Source: Fragilaria crotonensis
Lineage: Eukaryota; Bacillariophyta; Fragilariophyceae; Fragilariales; Fragilariaceae
Length of the DNA: 64,000 bases
Direction of reading: 5' to 3'
Assembly: GCA_022925895.1 (NCBI GenBank)
Contig: JAKSYS010000239.1
Location: forward strand, 16,512-80,511
Below are positions 22,496 through 33,445 of this stretch, in pieces. Within the stretch, counting starts at the first letter, position 1. The number at the start of each line of letters is the position of its first letter. The position numbers were made by a program, and so were the translations under genes. A model generated the notes under the pieces. It did not search any database, was not told the DNA's origin, and was given only the letters and a program-made list of their open reading frames with translations.

Positions 22496-23592
22496 ATTGA
22501 GAATGCGCTTTGCGTTTTTCAATCCTGTGCTCTAATTTTTGCTTTCGCCTCGACAGGGGGAGGGCACTTGTCAAAGCAGTAAGGATATTTACCCATGCAT
22601 TTGTTGTCCTTAAGACAATTTAGAAACATCACACAATAATTCTTAGCCGTTGTAGGAGGCAAACATTTTGGGACCCTATCGACTCCCATAGATCCAACGT
22701 TAAACTTCTAGGTTATGAGTGCGTCTAGGGTGGGGATCTTTATGGTCCCTACAGATGCAATAGAGTCAGGAAAGTGATGGAGTCTGCGTCGAAACAACCA
22801 AAGCAATCGAGTAGGTAGACTTGGAGGTGACTTTGATCTTCATCGGAACGAAGAGTTGCAACCGATAACCTTGGCAACTTGTAGTATGAAGGAGTTTTTG
22901 GCTGGAGAATGCACGGATTTGGTAAATGGTGACCACTTTTATTCCTCGACTTGCCATTGTGAGGCTCGGTGCTGAAACTGAAATGTTTATGTGAATGAAT
23001 GCTGATGGGGCTCCCTCAAACAGGTGAACTGGGGACTTGAGTACTTTCAAACAAGATTGATACGTGCTCTACTATTGGCAGAGTATCATTCGAAGGCCAC
23101 GAATTAAATGGGTCTCGTGTCTCGATGTTCTCCGTTCTCGGGGTATGTGCATACCATTCGACGTCCAAGAGCCTTTAATGCGGGTGTTGTGCCCGTATGA
23201 ACCTGAAAGTGATGACAAAGAGAATTTGAAAATTGATCCAAGCAACCTAACCAGATCGAAGCTACAAGTTAGCTTGCGAGTAATTCCCATAAATTGATCC
23301 ATAGGCAAGGCTGACAGGTGAAATGCGATGTGCAACATACGTCGCCGTCGCACTCTCGCCTAGGCCGCACATCCTGGAACCATACTACTTCAACACCGAA
23401 AGTCGGCATCAGCATGCGTTTGACCCTTCGCATCACTACAACAGTAAATCAAGAAAACGAGAAAGAAGTATCTTGGAGACAGACTCCTTCTGTATCAAAT
23501 GCATTAATTAATGGAAGACTCGTAGTACAAGATTTTCCTGGCCGTTTGTTCTTCTCCCCCTTTTTAGTTTGTTGCACCTCTAGCGGCTTGTT
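22496..23592. other. Intergenic
   Basis: About 1.1 kb with no supported gene. Short frames at 22766-23353 on both strands show no domain. Confidence 0.5.
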
Positions 23593-25643
23593 TTACACCA
23601 AGCTGTTGTCAAATACGGTAACAAGTTCCTTCACCGTATTCGCTGGCGACAGCGCAACGACCTCCTCCGCTCTACCGCCGTCTTGTTGCTTCTCTTTGAT
23701 TCTAGGGGGACTTGCACGAGCATTTCGCTTTTCAGCTTCATCCAATTGTCGTTGAAATTCCTCGTCCAACTCTCGCCGGTATTCAAGCTCTTGTTGAGCT
23801 TCACTCACTTCAAGTGGCGGCATATCCTTGCCCCTCTTCATCAGTTTGCGACGTCGGAGTGGAAGACAGCAACACGTCAACAAGCAGATCGCCGCCACCG
23901 TTCCCGCCACGATACCGGCAATCATTCCCACATTCGTGCTGCCACTGCTGTTACTGTCCCCTCCATGTGCACATGGCGATGCATCCTTATAATAACTGCG
24001 CGTCGTAGTGTCATAGATCCCCCCGACATCGACGCACGTGACTCCCAAACACGCGTAATTGCGTTCCAACGTGGCCTTGACAGACACAAAGTCCGTCTTG
24101 CCAGACCCCATCGCCATGATTTCCCAAAGTTTGGTCGCATCGTCGGCATTGCAAGCATGGACCAAAGGAAGGATGGCGGCGGCAAAGACGGCAGCCGCCG
24201 CTTCTTCCTTTTCACCCGACTCGCCCTGGCGGTCATTGACGTAGGCATAATACAAGGCCCCTTGGATGAGCGGAACTACCATCAGGTCCGTGATCCGTTC
24301 CTTGTGATCGCGTGCTGTACCGCAGAGACCGTTTGAAATATCCAATTGTCCAGAGTTGAAGAGAGTGAAAATTTCCAAATTGACAGCCGACGTTCCACTG
24401 TCATGGTCGCGTTGATTTCCACAAGTGTGAAAGTTGGTACATTTCTTATCTGCGAGCTCGTAGAGAAGAAGACCTTGGCCTGATCCGTCAGTGCCTTCTA
24501 GGGACCCGGTGTAGAGTGCGACGGCTTCATCCCAGCGTCGCACGGCTTCGCCGTTGCAGTCGTTGGTGCATGGAGAGGTTGTCTGACAGCTTGAGACAGC
24601 GTCCTCCATAAGCCCAATGACGTACATCCAAATGGACAGGTAGGAGGTGCCCTTCTTGATCGCTTCCCCTCTCCCAACGAGAGAATGCATTTCAAAATTC
24701 GCTTGTCCGTTGTTAAGCTCGGTCCGACGGCCTTCGAATGCGGCCGAGATCCACTCATCTGCATAGTTGGATTTCCCATAGTATTCGCGAAACTGCAATA
24801 ATCATCATTAGAAACGAGTAAGTGAGTGCCACGGTTCACACAAAAACCATCATTGAATTAATGTAGTAACGCACCTTTAGAAAAATGTCATACGGACATT
24901 TGCTGCATTCATAAAATTTCTTCTTGGCCTCGAGACTAAAGCTCTGCAGGGTGCGTCCATTATCATTTTCGGAATAAGGATTGTAGGTGTAGGCCAGAAC
25001 TTCTCTTGTCGACGTGACCAGAATCGTATTGTCTCGAGTCAAACATCCATTGACCACTTGACTGCTGATTGGAAGGGCGCCGACTCGGCAAAGGCGGGTT
25101 GTATCCTCAGAAACCACGTATTGGAATTTGAGAACCGTGGCATAAGTCTCGGCATCTTCATAAATGATTCCATCCACGTCGTGGTTGTAATCATCCTCAC
25201 CCACAACCGGTGTCCCTGCCTTGATGGTTTTGCGAAGTGGTTGTGCCAAAAGAAGAGTCGCGACTGACAAGGAATTGGCACCCTCTGTGTAGTATTTGCG
25301 AGCATCTTCAAAGGAAGAATCAGAATTGGCAACCAATCTTGCCTCCATTGCTTCTTGATCCAGATCAATAGATAGCTGAGCGATGGCAAAGTGATGCAAA
25401 CGTAACAACATGTGAGCGAACGCGTATGAGTAAGTTTCCGCGTCCAGTACCACAAGATCAGAAGACCAGATGAAGAGGACGGTGCTCAATCTGCAATCAC
25501 AATTGTCGAAGCGTAACAAATCAATAACTCACAATATCAGTCATGTCGTGTTTAGGTAGATATCCAGCGATCCGAGAAATATCAGCGTCTACAGTTGACA
25601 AGAGGTACATCAGTGACGATGATAAGTACAAGAAAGACTTCAT
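23593..25643 (-). CDS. ISIP2A: Phytotransferrin (ISIP2A / FEA1-like) iron-uptake surface protein
   Basis: Three exons, 25643-25533, 25375-24875 and 24792-23593, joined in phase 0 by GT-AG introns, give about 603 residues. The signal peptide ends STVDA. Two related FEA1-type lobes follow. Motifs include YLPKHD and SIDLDQEAM near the start, the YYG..YAD segment opening exon 3, WDEAVALYTGS, KKCTNFHTCG, and VPLIQGALYYAY. A transmembrane helix (about residues 490-515, MIAGIVAGTVAAICLL) is followed by Cys and Arg/Lys residues and a charged cytoplasmic coiled coil. Diatom ISIP2A binds Fe3+ with carbonate at the cell surface and is induced by iron limitation. A GTACTC...GAGTAC palindrome lies at 25857-25876, about 215 bp upstream. 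Confidence 0.87.
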
Positions 25644-27050
25644 CTTCGTGTGGTCCGTGGCCTTTGCTGGCAGCTAACAGAGGAAGTCGGTAATGCCTTG
25701 CAGAGGGACGGTGCGATGTAATGGAAGAGGCCTCTGAATACGAGAGTGACAATCACAGATTTTTGCCGAGATACTTGTGCCTTGTGTTCGATACGACATA
25801 AATCGAGGACTACCTAAACTACGACGGCTACAACTACGTCATGTATTGTACTAATGTACTCGGAACTCGGAGTACGAGTTCATGTTTGCGATTCCCTGTC
25901 ACAAAGGTATTGTACGAGGGAACGCCACCCATCCTACTGGCTCTCCCTATGATACCAGGTACAACGCTTAGCAATATGTGGTACTGTGAATTGTGATCGA
26001 CGTCAGCATCTCCGTGTTTGTCAACTCCAACAGTTCAAGCCTTCAAGTATGGATATCACATTTTCTCGCATTGGCACCCATCCTCTGACGTCATACGTGA
26101 ACTCGCCGGTAAACGATTTTTTCGTGACGCACGCCGCCTTGATTACGCCATGTGCCATGCAAAAGGTGGATACGTTTTGGACTTCGTGATGGTTGGGCGT
26201 GGGGCGAGTCGTATGCCATATTGTGAAAAATTTGGATCACAACACCTGACACCACCTTCAACTCAAAAAATGTAACAAGAGACAGTAGTGCGTCATCATC
26301 ATTTTTCTCGTTCGACCAATGGCAACGATGTACTCAGAGGACAGTATAGATTGTGGTTGCCATTTGCCACAGACAGGCATGATCACAACGCTTGAGTAGG
26401 CAAGAGGCTGTGCAGCTCATGACGGCATTGATTCATGTTGAATTGCCTGTCAACAGGTCCCATTAGTAGAGTACTGTGATGAGATCTAAGCATGGGTAGG
26501 GTAAGAGAAGATTGCTCTTTCGAATAGCTAGCGCCAAATGGCCTCATCACCCGATGTAGCCTTGATGCACGGTTTTCAGTGATGACGAAGTCACTAAGTC
26601 ACAAAAACACGGAATGCAATCACCAAGATTATGAACAAGGTCACAATATCGCATCGTCCTTTGCAATCAACTGTAACGCTCTATCTCTACTGGAGTACAT
26701 CACAGAAGTAGTAGCCACAGAAGTAGAAGCCGAGTTGGAGATCTAATGAATAGGATAAAGGATTGTATTTCCTCTCGTTACCTCGGGACTGAATTGACTC
26801 CTCCAAAATGCATCACGGCCAAGGAAATAGTCCCGAACGGAGCTATCGATTTTGTTAGCGTATATGAGACCTATGTATCCACGTGAGATGATTTTCCGTT
26901 CGTCATTGCCACCCTGTCTTCTAGGTACATGCAGAGGGAGCTGAGATCCTTCATATCTGTATCATGGCGCTGGATTCGAGTCTATATCCAGGACACAAAA
27001 CAAACACACGAACATGAACGCACGTGTTCGACAAGTGTTAGTGACAACTG
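25644..27050. other. Intergenic
   Basis: About 1.4 kb. Contains the palindromes at 25857-25876 and TACTGGAGTAC (26688-26698). An 85-residue frame at 26018-26275 lacks an ATG and any domain. No gene is supported. Confidence 0.5.
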
Positions 27051-28637
27051 TTAAAACTCAGAGAGCACACCACGGTGGAGGATGTCGCTCATCGAACGTA
27101 CCTCGACAGCGTTGCAATAGCGCCGCGCCAAATTCTCCACATTCTCCACATTCTCCACATCCTCTGGGAGCGATGCAGAAGACCAACGGCCCGCGAGTTT
27201 CAATGTCATGGCAGATTCCTTCAACAAACCCGCCACGGAATGACACGCATCCATCGCTGTTTGAGCGAGGGCACTCACGTCGGCAATGCCACCGGCGCCA
27301 CTGATTCTAGGAGATAAGCTGCTCTTGATTGGTGACGGCGTGGGTGGCATAGCACCTTCCTCGTCCAATGCCTTCAACCGCTCTCGAAGTATCTTTCGTC
27401 GCTCGGCAGACCTTTGTGGCGACACAGTGATCACATGCATTTTCGGATTGGGAGACCGGGCCGAAGCCAATAAGTTGCGTCCAGCTGCCACCATGGAACG
27501 AGGTGGTGACGTTGGCGGAGGAGGTACCACGGCGAGCGACGTATCTTGATTCGATACCACAACCACGGTCGGGGAGTCCGCAAAGCGCACCGAATTCTTC
27601 TTGGGTGCCGGCGTTGTGGGCATGACGGATCCAGCATGAACTCCGACGCTCTCCAGTTGATTCCGCAGCAATTCAATCTCTTCCAAGGCTTTTTGCAGCC
27701 ATGCCTCCACTTGCTGTTTGGACGCCGACGCCTCCGTCGCCAGATCAATAGCAGCTTGGGCGTCTTCATCGGCGGCATCAACTCGCGATTTTGTACGGGC
27801 AAGTTCGCCTCTTAAACTATCTATTAAGCGACCGTGATCTTCTCTCTGTTTCTCCATAGTTTCCAATAGCTTCTCAATGTGAGCCTCTAACTGAATATTC
27901 TTGGTCCGGTGCTCCATGAAGCCCATACGTGTTCGATCATGCTCTCGTCGTTCTTGGTCCAGCTCTTGTTTTGTCCTTTCTAATTCCAGCGAGACCGCAA
28001 GAACATCTTCAACATGCGATTGAGCCAGCCTGTCCGCGGAGGAAGGTGTTCGTTGGTTTTTCCGTTTGCGATTCGGTGATGAAATGCTACCAACACCACC
28101 ACTACTACTAATACTGTGTAGCATCATCATTCCTGCGCCTCCTGTATCTAGTCGTAGTTCTGTGATGGGAGTCTTGAGCCCTGTCTCAGTTGATGACACG
28201 GGTGTTGTGGTTGTCGTCGGTGTTGGTGGTGGTTGCGGTGATCGCATCATGGGAGTACCACCTGCAGTTGCATTACTACCCGTAGGTGTTGAAGGAAACG
28301 ATCGCGCTGTGTAACGTCGGGCCATTTCAGATGCCGCTCGTGCATTGCGACGTGCATCTTCTGCATCCTTGGCAGCACAAGCACTCAGGGAACTCATTTC
28401 TGCAAAGGCAGAGTCCAAGGTTCGAATCAAATCCGCCGCTGCTGTCAGCGACGTAGTCTCTCCTCCTCCTGCTTGTCCTCCTCGATTGCCACTACTACTC
28501 CCGGTAGAGACAGCTGCTGCCGTTGCTGCTGTTGCTACTACTGGAGTACTATTCCCAACTATTTGTGCCGGGGGTGGATGGGGAGGGCGGGGAGGTGGCG
28601 GCGGTGGAGGAGGCCGCCGAATCGGATGAGCCGCCAT
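27051..28637 (-). CDS. Long coiled-coil protein with Pro-rich head and Ser-Pro sites
   Basis: A single 528-residue exon starting MAAHPIRRPPPPPP. The head is a polyproline tract. A low-complexity Ala/Thr/Ser region is followed by a coiled coil (about residues 205-330, with stretches like ELERTKQELDQERREHDR). The C-terminal half has many Ser-Pro/Thr-Pro sites (RTPSS, SPQRS, TPSPIKSSLSPR), as in kinase-regulated cytoskeletal or centrosomal proteins. Near the end a 9-bp tandem repeat encodes ENVENVENV. I do not recognise a family, so a structural or cytoskeletal role is a guess. Confidence 0.7.
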   Translation of the reverse strand: MAAHPIRRPPPPPPPPRPPHPPPAQIVGNSTPVVATAATAAAVSTGSSSGNRGGQAGGGETTSLTAAADLIRTLDSAFAEMSSLSACAAKDAEDARRNARAASEMARRYTARSFPSTPTGSNATAGGTPMMRSPQPPPTPTTTTTPVSSTETGLKTPITELRLDTGGAGMMMLHSISSSGGVGSISSPNRKRKNQRTPSSADRLAQSHVEDVLAVSLELERTKQELDQERREHDRTRMGFMEHRTKNIQLEAHIEKLLETMEKQREDHGRLIDSLRGELARTKSRVDAADEDAQAAIDLATEASASKQQVEAWLQKALEEIELLRNQLESVGVHAGSVMPTTPAPKKNSVRFADSPTVVVVSNQDTSLAVVPPPPTSPPRSMVAAGRNLLASARSPNPKMHVITVSPQRSAERRKILRERLKALDEEGAMPPTPSPIKSSLSPRISGAGGIADVSALAQTAMDACHSVAGLLKESAMTLKLAGRWSSASLPEDVENVENVENLARRYCNAVEVRSMSDILHRGVLSEF

Positions 28638-28919
28638 GGTTTAGCTCGAGGCACTGGAGAGACAAACAAAGTGACCACACTTAGCTGTGTACGATCGACA
28701 CGACGTGTGATGTACTCTGCACCCGTATACATTAATTTTATATGATCATGAATATACACTGATATACAATAGCTTTAGGTGCGAATTGCAGACGCGCCAA
28801 TATCACACAACCAACATGACGAAAAAGTCAGGGCAATGACACGGTAACTCCTCGACCGATCACCCGCAAGTTCAGACAGAGCATCTTGCATCCTTGCATG
28901 CTACTACATAGTAGCATAG

Positions 28920-29027
28920 TGATTTGAAATTTGAAGTACGCATATTAACAACAGTAGCCGGTAGTCCGGTACGCTATGGTGATGGAGTACTCTGATGTGA
29001 GAGTGAGGACGCTCACTTCTAAGATCT
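28920..29027 (+). repeat. Copia 5' LTR, left part
   Basis: Matches 39184-39275 apart from a duplicated ATTTGAA, an extra 11 bp near 28995 and scattered substitutions. It ends in ATCT, the 4-bp sequence repeated on the other side of the Crypton. Confidence 0.85.
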
Positions 29028-29037
29028 TATAACCCAC

Positions 29038-29065
29038 GGGTTTTGTCAGATTGAATCTGACAACC
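29038..29065. repeat. Subterminal palindromic repeat, left copy
   Basis: GTCAGATT-GA-ATCTGAC framed by GGGTTTT and AACC. The same orientation and frame of flanks recur at 32795-32822 with three mismatches. It may be a recombinase-binding or promoter site of the Crypton. Confidence 0.75.
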
Positions 29066-29261
29066 CCGAACACCAATACAGTAGGGGAACATCCAGTAGT
29101 CCACGCGATTTGTACGTGTATTTGAATATAGGCAGTGAATCGGCATCGAAGCGAGTATCCATATCCTCGCCACTGACCACGAAATCCCACCACATATGTT
29201 CTAATAAAAGCAATTCATCTTTTGCCAGACATTCACCTTCCGATGTGAGACCTCTCCTCAA
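29046..29261 (-). CDS. Short unknown ORF inside the Crypton
   Basis: A 71-residue frame with a plausible composition (LLLLEHMWWDFVVSGEDMD). It has no recognisable domain and runs into the left palindromic repeat. It may be a coding remnant captured by the element or chance. Confidence 0.25.
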   Translation of the reverse strand: MRRGLTSEGECLAKDELLLLEHMWWDFVVSGEDMDTRFDADSLPIFKYTYKSRGLLDVPLLYWCSGLSDSI

Positions 29262-29883
29262 CTTCGCCGTATCCTGCGGTCTGCCGTCTTTTCTACTACG
29301 TGCGTTGCAACGTATAGTATGTGTCAGTGTGCTCGATGGTGATGCGTGGTGTCTTGTTTGTGGAGCGAAGAGTGCAAATTTTCACAAGTAGCAGCGAAAT
29401 TAATTCACAGTATCACATGATACAATAAACAACAAGGTACGTTGCTCGCATTATGTTTCAACCCATCGTTAAATTTGCTAATTGTTTATGCTTATTTTAT
29501 GACATTTATCACAGTATTACAAAGTAATCTACTGTACTACTACTAGATGTGGCAGCAGTGACATTTTTCCTTCTTCGGTATGACACCTGTGGAGAACAAG
29601 ATACTTCGAACATGTACAATTTGGCGCCATTTGCTTTTTCAAGTGTAATTGAAATGCAAGTTTGTTGAGGATTATGTCCAGAACCTATATTGGAAATTCC
29701 AACATTGTCTTCGGCGGTTGCGTGAACTGGATGACGGTATCAGAAACGACCTGTTTTCTGGATATATCTCCGCATTCCATACTCCATTCATGCTTGCATG
29801 AAGGGCATAATTTTGATTCTACGAAGTCCCTTCATCACCGTGGATAAATCTAGCCTTCTAGTCTAGAAGGACTGGCCACCTTA
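29262..29883. other. Non-coding part of the Crypton
   Basis: No supported gene. The 17-bp perfect palindrome CCTTCTAGTCTAGAAGG lies at 29854-29870. Confidence 0.5.
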
Positions 29884-30171
29884 CTAAATCAAGTGATCCG
29901 GATTGTCTCGGTGAACGTTTTGTGGAAGCAACGCAACAACGACCGCAGTTTTGTCACCTTTACCACAAATCGTAGGAGTCATCGTTCTCCTCAATGTTTT
30001 GAATGCTATTGCAATTGCTTCAAACAAGACGAATTCAACAAGCAATGGGTGATAAACAACTGTTTGGCATGGCTCGAATTGGGTTTTGGCGCAGCATCTT
30101 ACCTCGGAGCAGTTTTTGCAGCCAGGACAAATCCACTCGCCTCGCTGAATGAAGAGGGTAAACTTTTCCAT
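29884..30171 (-). CDS. Cys-rich ORF of the Crypton (possible second exon or ORF)
   Basis: A 95-residue frame with WICPGCKNCSEVRCC, a spacing that could bind zinc. It is on the same strand as the recombinase and downstream of it. No family is recognised. It could be a spliced C-terminal extension of the recombinase. Confidence 0.3.
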   Translation of the reverse strand: MEKFTLFIQRGEWICPGCKNCSEVRCCAKTQFEPCQTVVYHPLLVEFVLFEAIAIAFKTLRRTMTPTICGKGDKTAVVVALLPQNVHRDNPDHLI

Positions 30172-30568
30172 CCACGCTGATGCCCGAGCATAGTTGGTCG
30201 TGTGCTTTGGTGGGTGGTGATTTCTTGGGGAGCGATGCTAACAGCTGTTCTATTTGCTGCGTCTTTCCTGCTGGCTGGGTGGACTGTCGCAGCTTTATTG
30301 TTGAAAGATGATTCCAACATGTTTCTGACGGCATCTCTTGTTTGCATTTGCCGATGCACAAATAGCTATGTAACTATTCGTAGAATTTCAACTGTTCATG
30401 GGAGCCTCCTCGTCACCTTTGGTTGCTGGCTTGCTGATGCATGGATACTTACTTTGTGTCAAGCATCCGACACGCAATGCTTGAGGATGCAAACGAGTGG
30501 GAGATTACCTTTTACTACCTTTTACTGTGTTAACGCAGGTGGTACTACTCCCAAAACTGAAGGCATTT

Positions 30569-32794
30569 TTATGCTTCCCTTGCTCCTCGTTTATACTTTT
30601 GGATCAGGTTGTACACTGTAGTCATAACCAAATCCCCCCTAATCTTTTCGCTGCGGTTGTTGTTGTTCGTTAGTTTGGCTACGGCCAGTGGCCAGGCACC
30701 AGCAAAATAAATGTCGGTCTCCTCAGGGTTTGAATCGAGCACATTGACATCACTTCCATTTGCATCAAGAACATTGGCATCGGTGTGTTGAATGATGAAT
30801 TTGCAGACTGCCTTCATGTTTGACAACCGGCATTTGTCTGCATGTGTTCTCATGTCGTTGTTGTCCAGCAGTCGGTAGGGTCTGATCCTCAGGAGGTTGT
30901 TGCCATGGAGGTATAAATCCCAGCACGGTTTAATTGTCAGCATCTGAGGGAAGTTGAAGTCCGGGGGGACCTTGAAAAACTTGCCTCGTCCTGGATGGTA
31001 CCAGGTGAGCCACTGAGCTGCTCGCCCAGTAGCACTAGGTGTGACTGCTGGCGCTGCAAGTTGTTTGACACCAGCACTGTCCCTGAGTTGCCGTACGAGC
31101 TGTTCCTGCATGGTAGTTAGCATTGCCTGAACATTGGCAAACGTCATGGGTAAAGCACCGTTCACTTCAAATTGCTGCAACAGTCTGTCGCACATTTTCC
31201 CTGGTACATTAGCAATGTCACCACGGATCTCGAGTGCTTCGTGGATCAACGTCTCCTGTATTTTCTCAGTTGCAACCGCTAGGATTATATGAGGAGGAAC
31301 CCCAGTTGCCATCATTCCTGTCGTTTTACAATTCCCGTTGCCAAGTATTACTTTTTTCTTCAAGTTTGGCAAGATGCCAGATGTCCACAACCGGCTTGAA
31401 CGCAAGCGATCCTGCTGTGCAAGTGTTTCATCAAGGTACTCATGATGATATGCAAGCGAGGCCAGGAGGTATGGCAGGCATCCTTGAAAAAGCTCGGGAT
31501 AGGCATTCACATTGACAACTGAATGCAGGATGGCTGAAATCTCAGCAGTATCGATAAGACTGAAATGTGGCGGAAGGGTAGCAAATGACGGTGATTGAAA
31601 GTCAAGACCTGACATGGTTCGAGCAACAAACTGGTCATTTCCATTGTTCACAGCTGCAATATATCGGTCACGTACAGCACCCAGTGACCAATCTGCACGT
31701 TGACATATTGCATCACGCCCGGGGCCGCCAGGAAAGGAAGAGCAGTATGTTGCACCAGCCTTGCGGCCGGAGTGCTTTCCCAACTTGTTTGCACTCACCC
31801 CTAGAAACTCTCTTGCCCTATCCGAACGAACAATGTTGTGGAAAACTTCTCCAAATCGGTCGTAAGCATCACGAGTGAATACACTACTGTACCTTGTTCT
31901 GCTACCATCACTGAAAACATGCCTTGCGAGTGCAAGAACTGGGCAGATGCACGGGTTGAAGGGATTTGCTGCAATATGCTTTCCTTCAACCCGGTCTCCG
32001 GCTTGGTCAGCTTTGTTTCTAGGCGGAAGAACCACAATCATGTCATTGTCCATGTGAATAAAGTCATATTTCATACTTGCAACACCGATAGCCCTTGCAA
32101 TTAGATTCCACGTGAGAACAAAAAATAGATGTGCATAGCTTGTTGATGTTCCAAACTCCTCAAGAAACACCTTGGCGAGGAAAACAAAGGCTCCAAAAGA
32201 ATAGCCAATTTTTCCCTCATGTTGGTCCATTGTTCCCTCGGCCTTCAGATCTGCAATCTTCCTCTTGTGCCCTTTGTTGAACCGCTTCAAGAAAATATCA
32301 AGCTCAGCAGACATGTGGACCGGTGGGGTCTGTGAGTTGTACCACCATTTCAGTGATGATACATTTTTTCTTAGTGTGGATCCAGTTCTGACGGAGCCAT
32401 CATCCTTTGGCTGAGACTGCATGCCCATGAATTCCATGACAAATTCATCGGGAAGCGGTGGATCATCAAATATTGCCTCATCCCATCCTTCCTGAACCCG
32501 AGCAAATTCTGTCATCTTCTTGATAATTCTTTTATACCCTTTAATTGTTTCTGGGTGCCTGTCATTGTTTGCTGTTGCTTCTGCAGCCTCAAGATTTCTG
32601 TTCATGATGATGGTGAATTTTGGTTTGTACTGTGTTACATGATGATATTGACTTTCAGAGCGAGAGATTTTGATGTTGGTCTTGCAGGTGTCAGAGCTGT
32701 CAGATAAAATCTGACAAAACTGGAAAGATAACGGATCCTGAATTATGCTCGTACAATTTCCACGCATCTTAGGACCAGGATAAGGGTGATTCAT
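30569..32794 (-). CDS. Tyrosine recombinase of a Crypton, with GCR1_C-like end
   Basis: A 741-residue uninterrupted frame. All residues expected of a tyrosine recombinase are in order: Arg234 (LIARAIG), Lys261 (RNKADQ), His341-x-x-Arg344 (KHSGRK), Trp369 and Tyr378 (RDRYIAA). The N-terminal core-binding region spans about residues 65-200; Met64 is an alternative start, because the first 60 residues are read through the palindromic repeat region. The C-terminal third contains W-DLYLHG-N-LLRIRPYRLLDNND, which resembles the GCR1_C DNA-binding domain of fungal-type Cryptons. It would cut and rejoin DNA through a 3'-phosphotyrosine. The intact frame suggests the element was active recently. Confidence 0.85.
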   Translation of the reverse strand: MNHPYPGPKMRGNCTSIIQDPLSFQFCQILSDSSDTCKTNIKISRSESQYHHVTQYKPKFTIIMNRNLEAAEATANNDRHPETIKGYKRIIKKMTEFARVQEGWDEAIFDDPPLPDEFVMEFMGMQSQPKDDGSVRTGSTLRKNVSSLKWWYNSQTPPVHMSAELDIFLKRFNKGHKRKIADLKAEGTMDQHEGKIGYSFGAFVFLAKVFLEEFGTSTSYAHLFFVLTWNLIARAIGVASMKYDFIHMDNDMIVVLPPRNKADQAGDRVEGKHIAANPFNPCICPVLALARHVFSDGSRTRYSSVFTRDAYDRFGEVFHNIVRSDRAREFLGVSANKLGKHSGRKAGATYCSSFPGGPGRDAICQRADWSLGAVRDRYIAAVNNGNDQFVARTMSGLDFQSPSFATLPPHFSLIDTAEISAILHSVVNVNAYPELFQGCLPYLLASLAYHHEYLDETLAQQDRLRSSRLWTSGILPNLKKKVILGNGNCKTTGMMATGVPPHIILAVATEKIQETLIHEALEIRGDIANVPGKMCDRLLQQFEVNGALPMTFANVQAMLTTMQEQLVRQLRDSAGVKQLAAPAVTPSATGRAAQWLTWYHPGRGKFFKVPPDFNFPQMLTIKPCWDLYLHGNNLLRIRPYRLLDNNDMRTHADKCRLSNMKAVCKFIIQHTDANVLDANGSDVNVLDSNPEETDIYFAGAWPLAVAKLTNNNNRSEKIRGDLVMTTVYNLIQKYKRGAREA

Positions 32795-32822
32795 GGGTTT
32801 CGTCAGATTTCATCTGACAACC
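32795..32822. repeat. Subterminal palindromic repeat, right copy
   Basis: GTCAGATT-TC-ATCTGAC in the same flanks as the left copy. It starts immediately upstream of the recombinase ATG, so it may also be an operator. A related half-site recurs at 32708-32730 and at the extreme right end (ATCTGACAAAAACTGGGG). Confidence 0.75.
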
Positions 32823-32872
32823 GTCTGACAGACCGCGGGAAAACCTTACACGCAATCTGACAAAAACTGGGG

Positions 32873-32940
32873 ATCTATCGTTCGTTATTACTACTAGCCC
32901 ATGATTACCGATCGTTATGTTTACTGTTCATTTTTGCTCA
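32873..32940 (+). repeat. Copia 5' LTR, right part
   Basis: Continues the LTR after the Crypton. It matches the end of the right LTR except for a few substitutions and stops at GCTCA. Confidence 0.85.
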
Positions 32941-32953
32941 GTTTATCAGACCC
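32941..32953 (+). other. Primer-binding site of the copia element
   Basis: GTTTATCAGACCC follows the 5' LTR directly and resembles the TATCAGA core complementary to initiator tRNA-Met used by many copia elements. About 490 bp of untranslated leader follow before gag. Confidence 0.5.
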
Positions 32954-33445
32954 AAGTGCTCATGTGTGCATGTCTTGATGTGTTGTCATGCGCCTAGGTT
33001 GGTCCTGCGAGGACAAACCGATTGTCACCGTTTCGATCATTCGGTTCGAGGGCATACTCACAGACTAAAACGGCTGCTAGCCTAAGCATGCTTCGAACTG
33101 CTCACCAGCAGTGACCATAACGCGGCAGAACCACCGCGTGGCCTGTTTTGGTCGTTCCACTTGGGTAACATACCCTGGGAAACAAGGCATCATCGTCAAG
33201 AATGATGTACAAATCCTGACGGAGCACCGTCACCGACGTTCCGCAATGACGTGCGGATGTGAATTTTGTTATGGGATCCGTTTGGATGGCCGTGTAATCA
33301 TACGATATTGATACCTATATACGCGTGACCCCGATTCAGCGGACTCAAGCTCAACGTATCGTTGAGACCGAATTCGTTTCTTGATTGGCACAACTTTAAG
33401 ATTTGCACGGTTTTATCTTTTTCGCTTTGAACTTCGTTTCGAACC

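Larger units (their letters stand above)
29028..32872. mobile_element. Crypton-like tyrosine-recombinase DNA transposon
   Basis: The right LTR at 39184-39337 is an uninterrupted version of the insertion site, so the borders are visible. The 3845-bp insert sits between two copies of ATCT (29024-29027 and 32873-32876). It has no terminal inverted repeats and no DDE transposase, but carries a tyrosine recombinase on the minus strand. That is the defining set for Cryptons. Near each end is a related 28-bp direct repeat containing the palindrome GTCAGATTNNATCTGAC. Confidence 0.8.

Noticed and set aside
26018-26275. An 85-residue plus-strand frame with plausible composition
   Set aside because: No ATG at its start, no domain and no splice context. 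It could not be supported as a gene.
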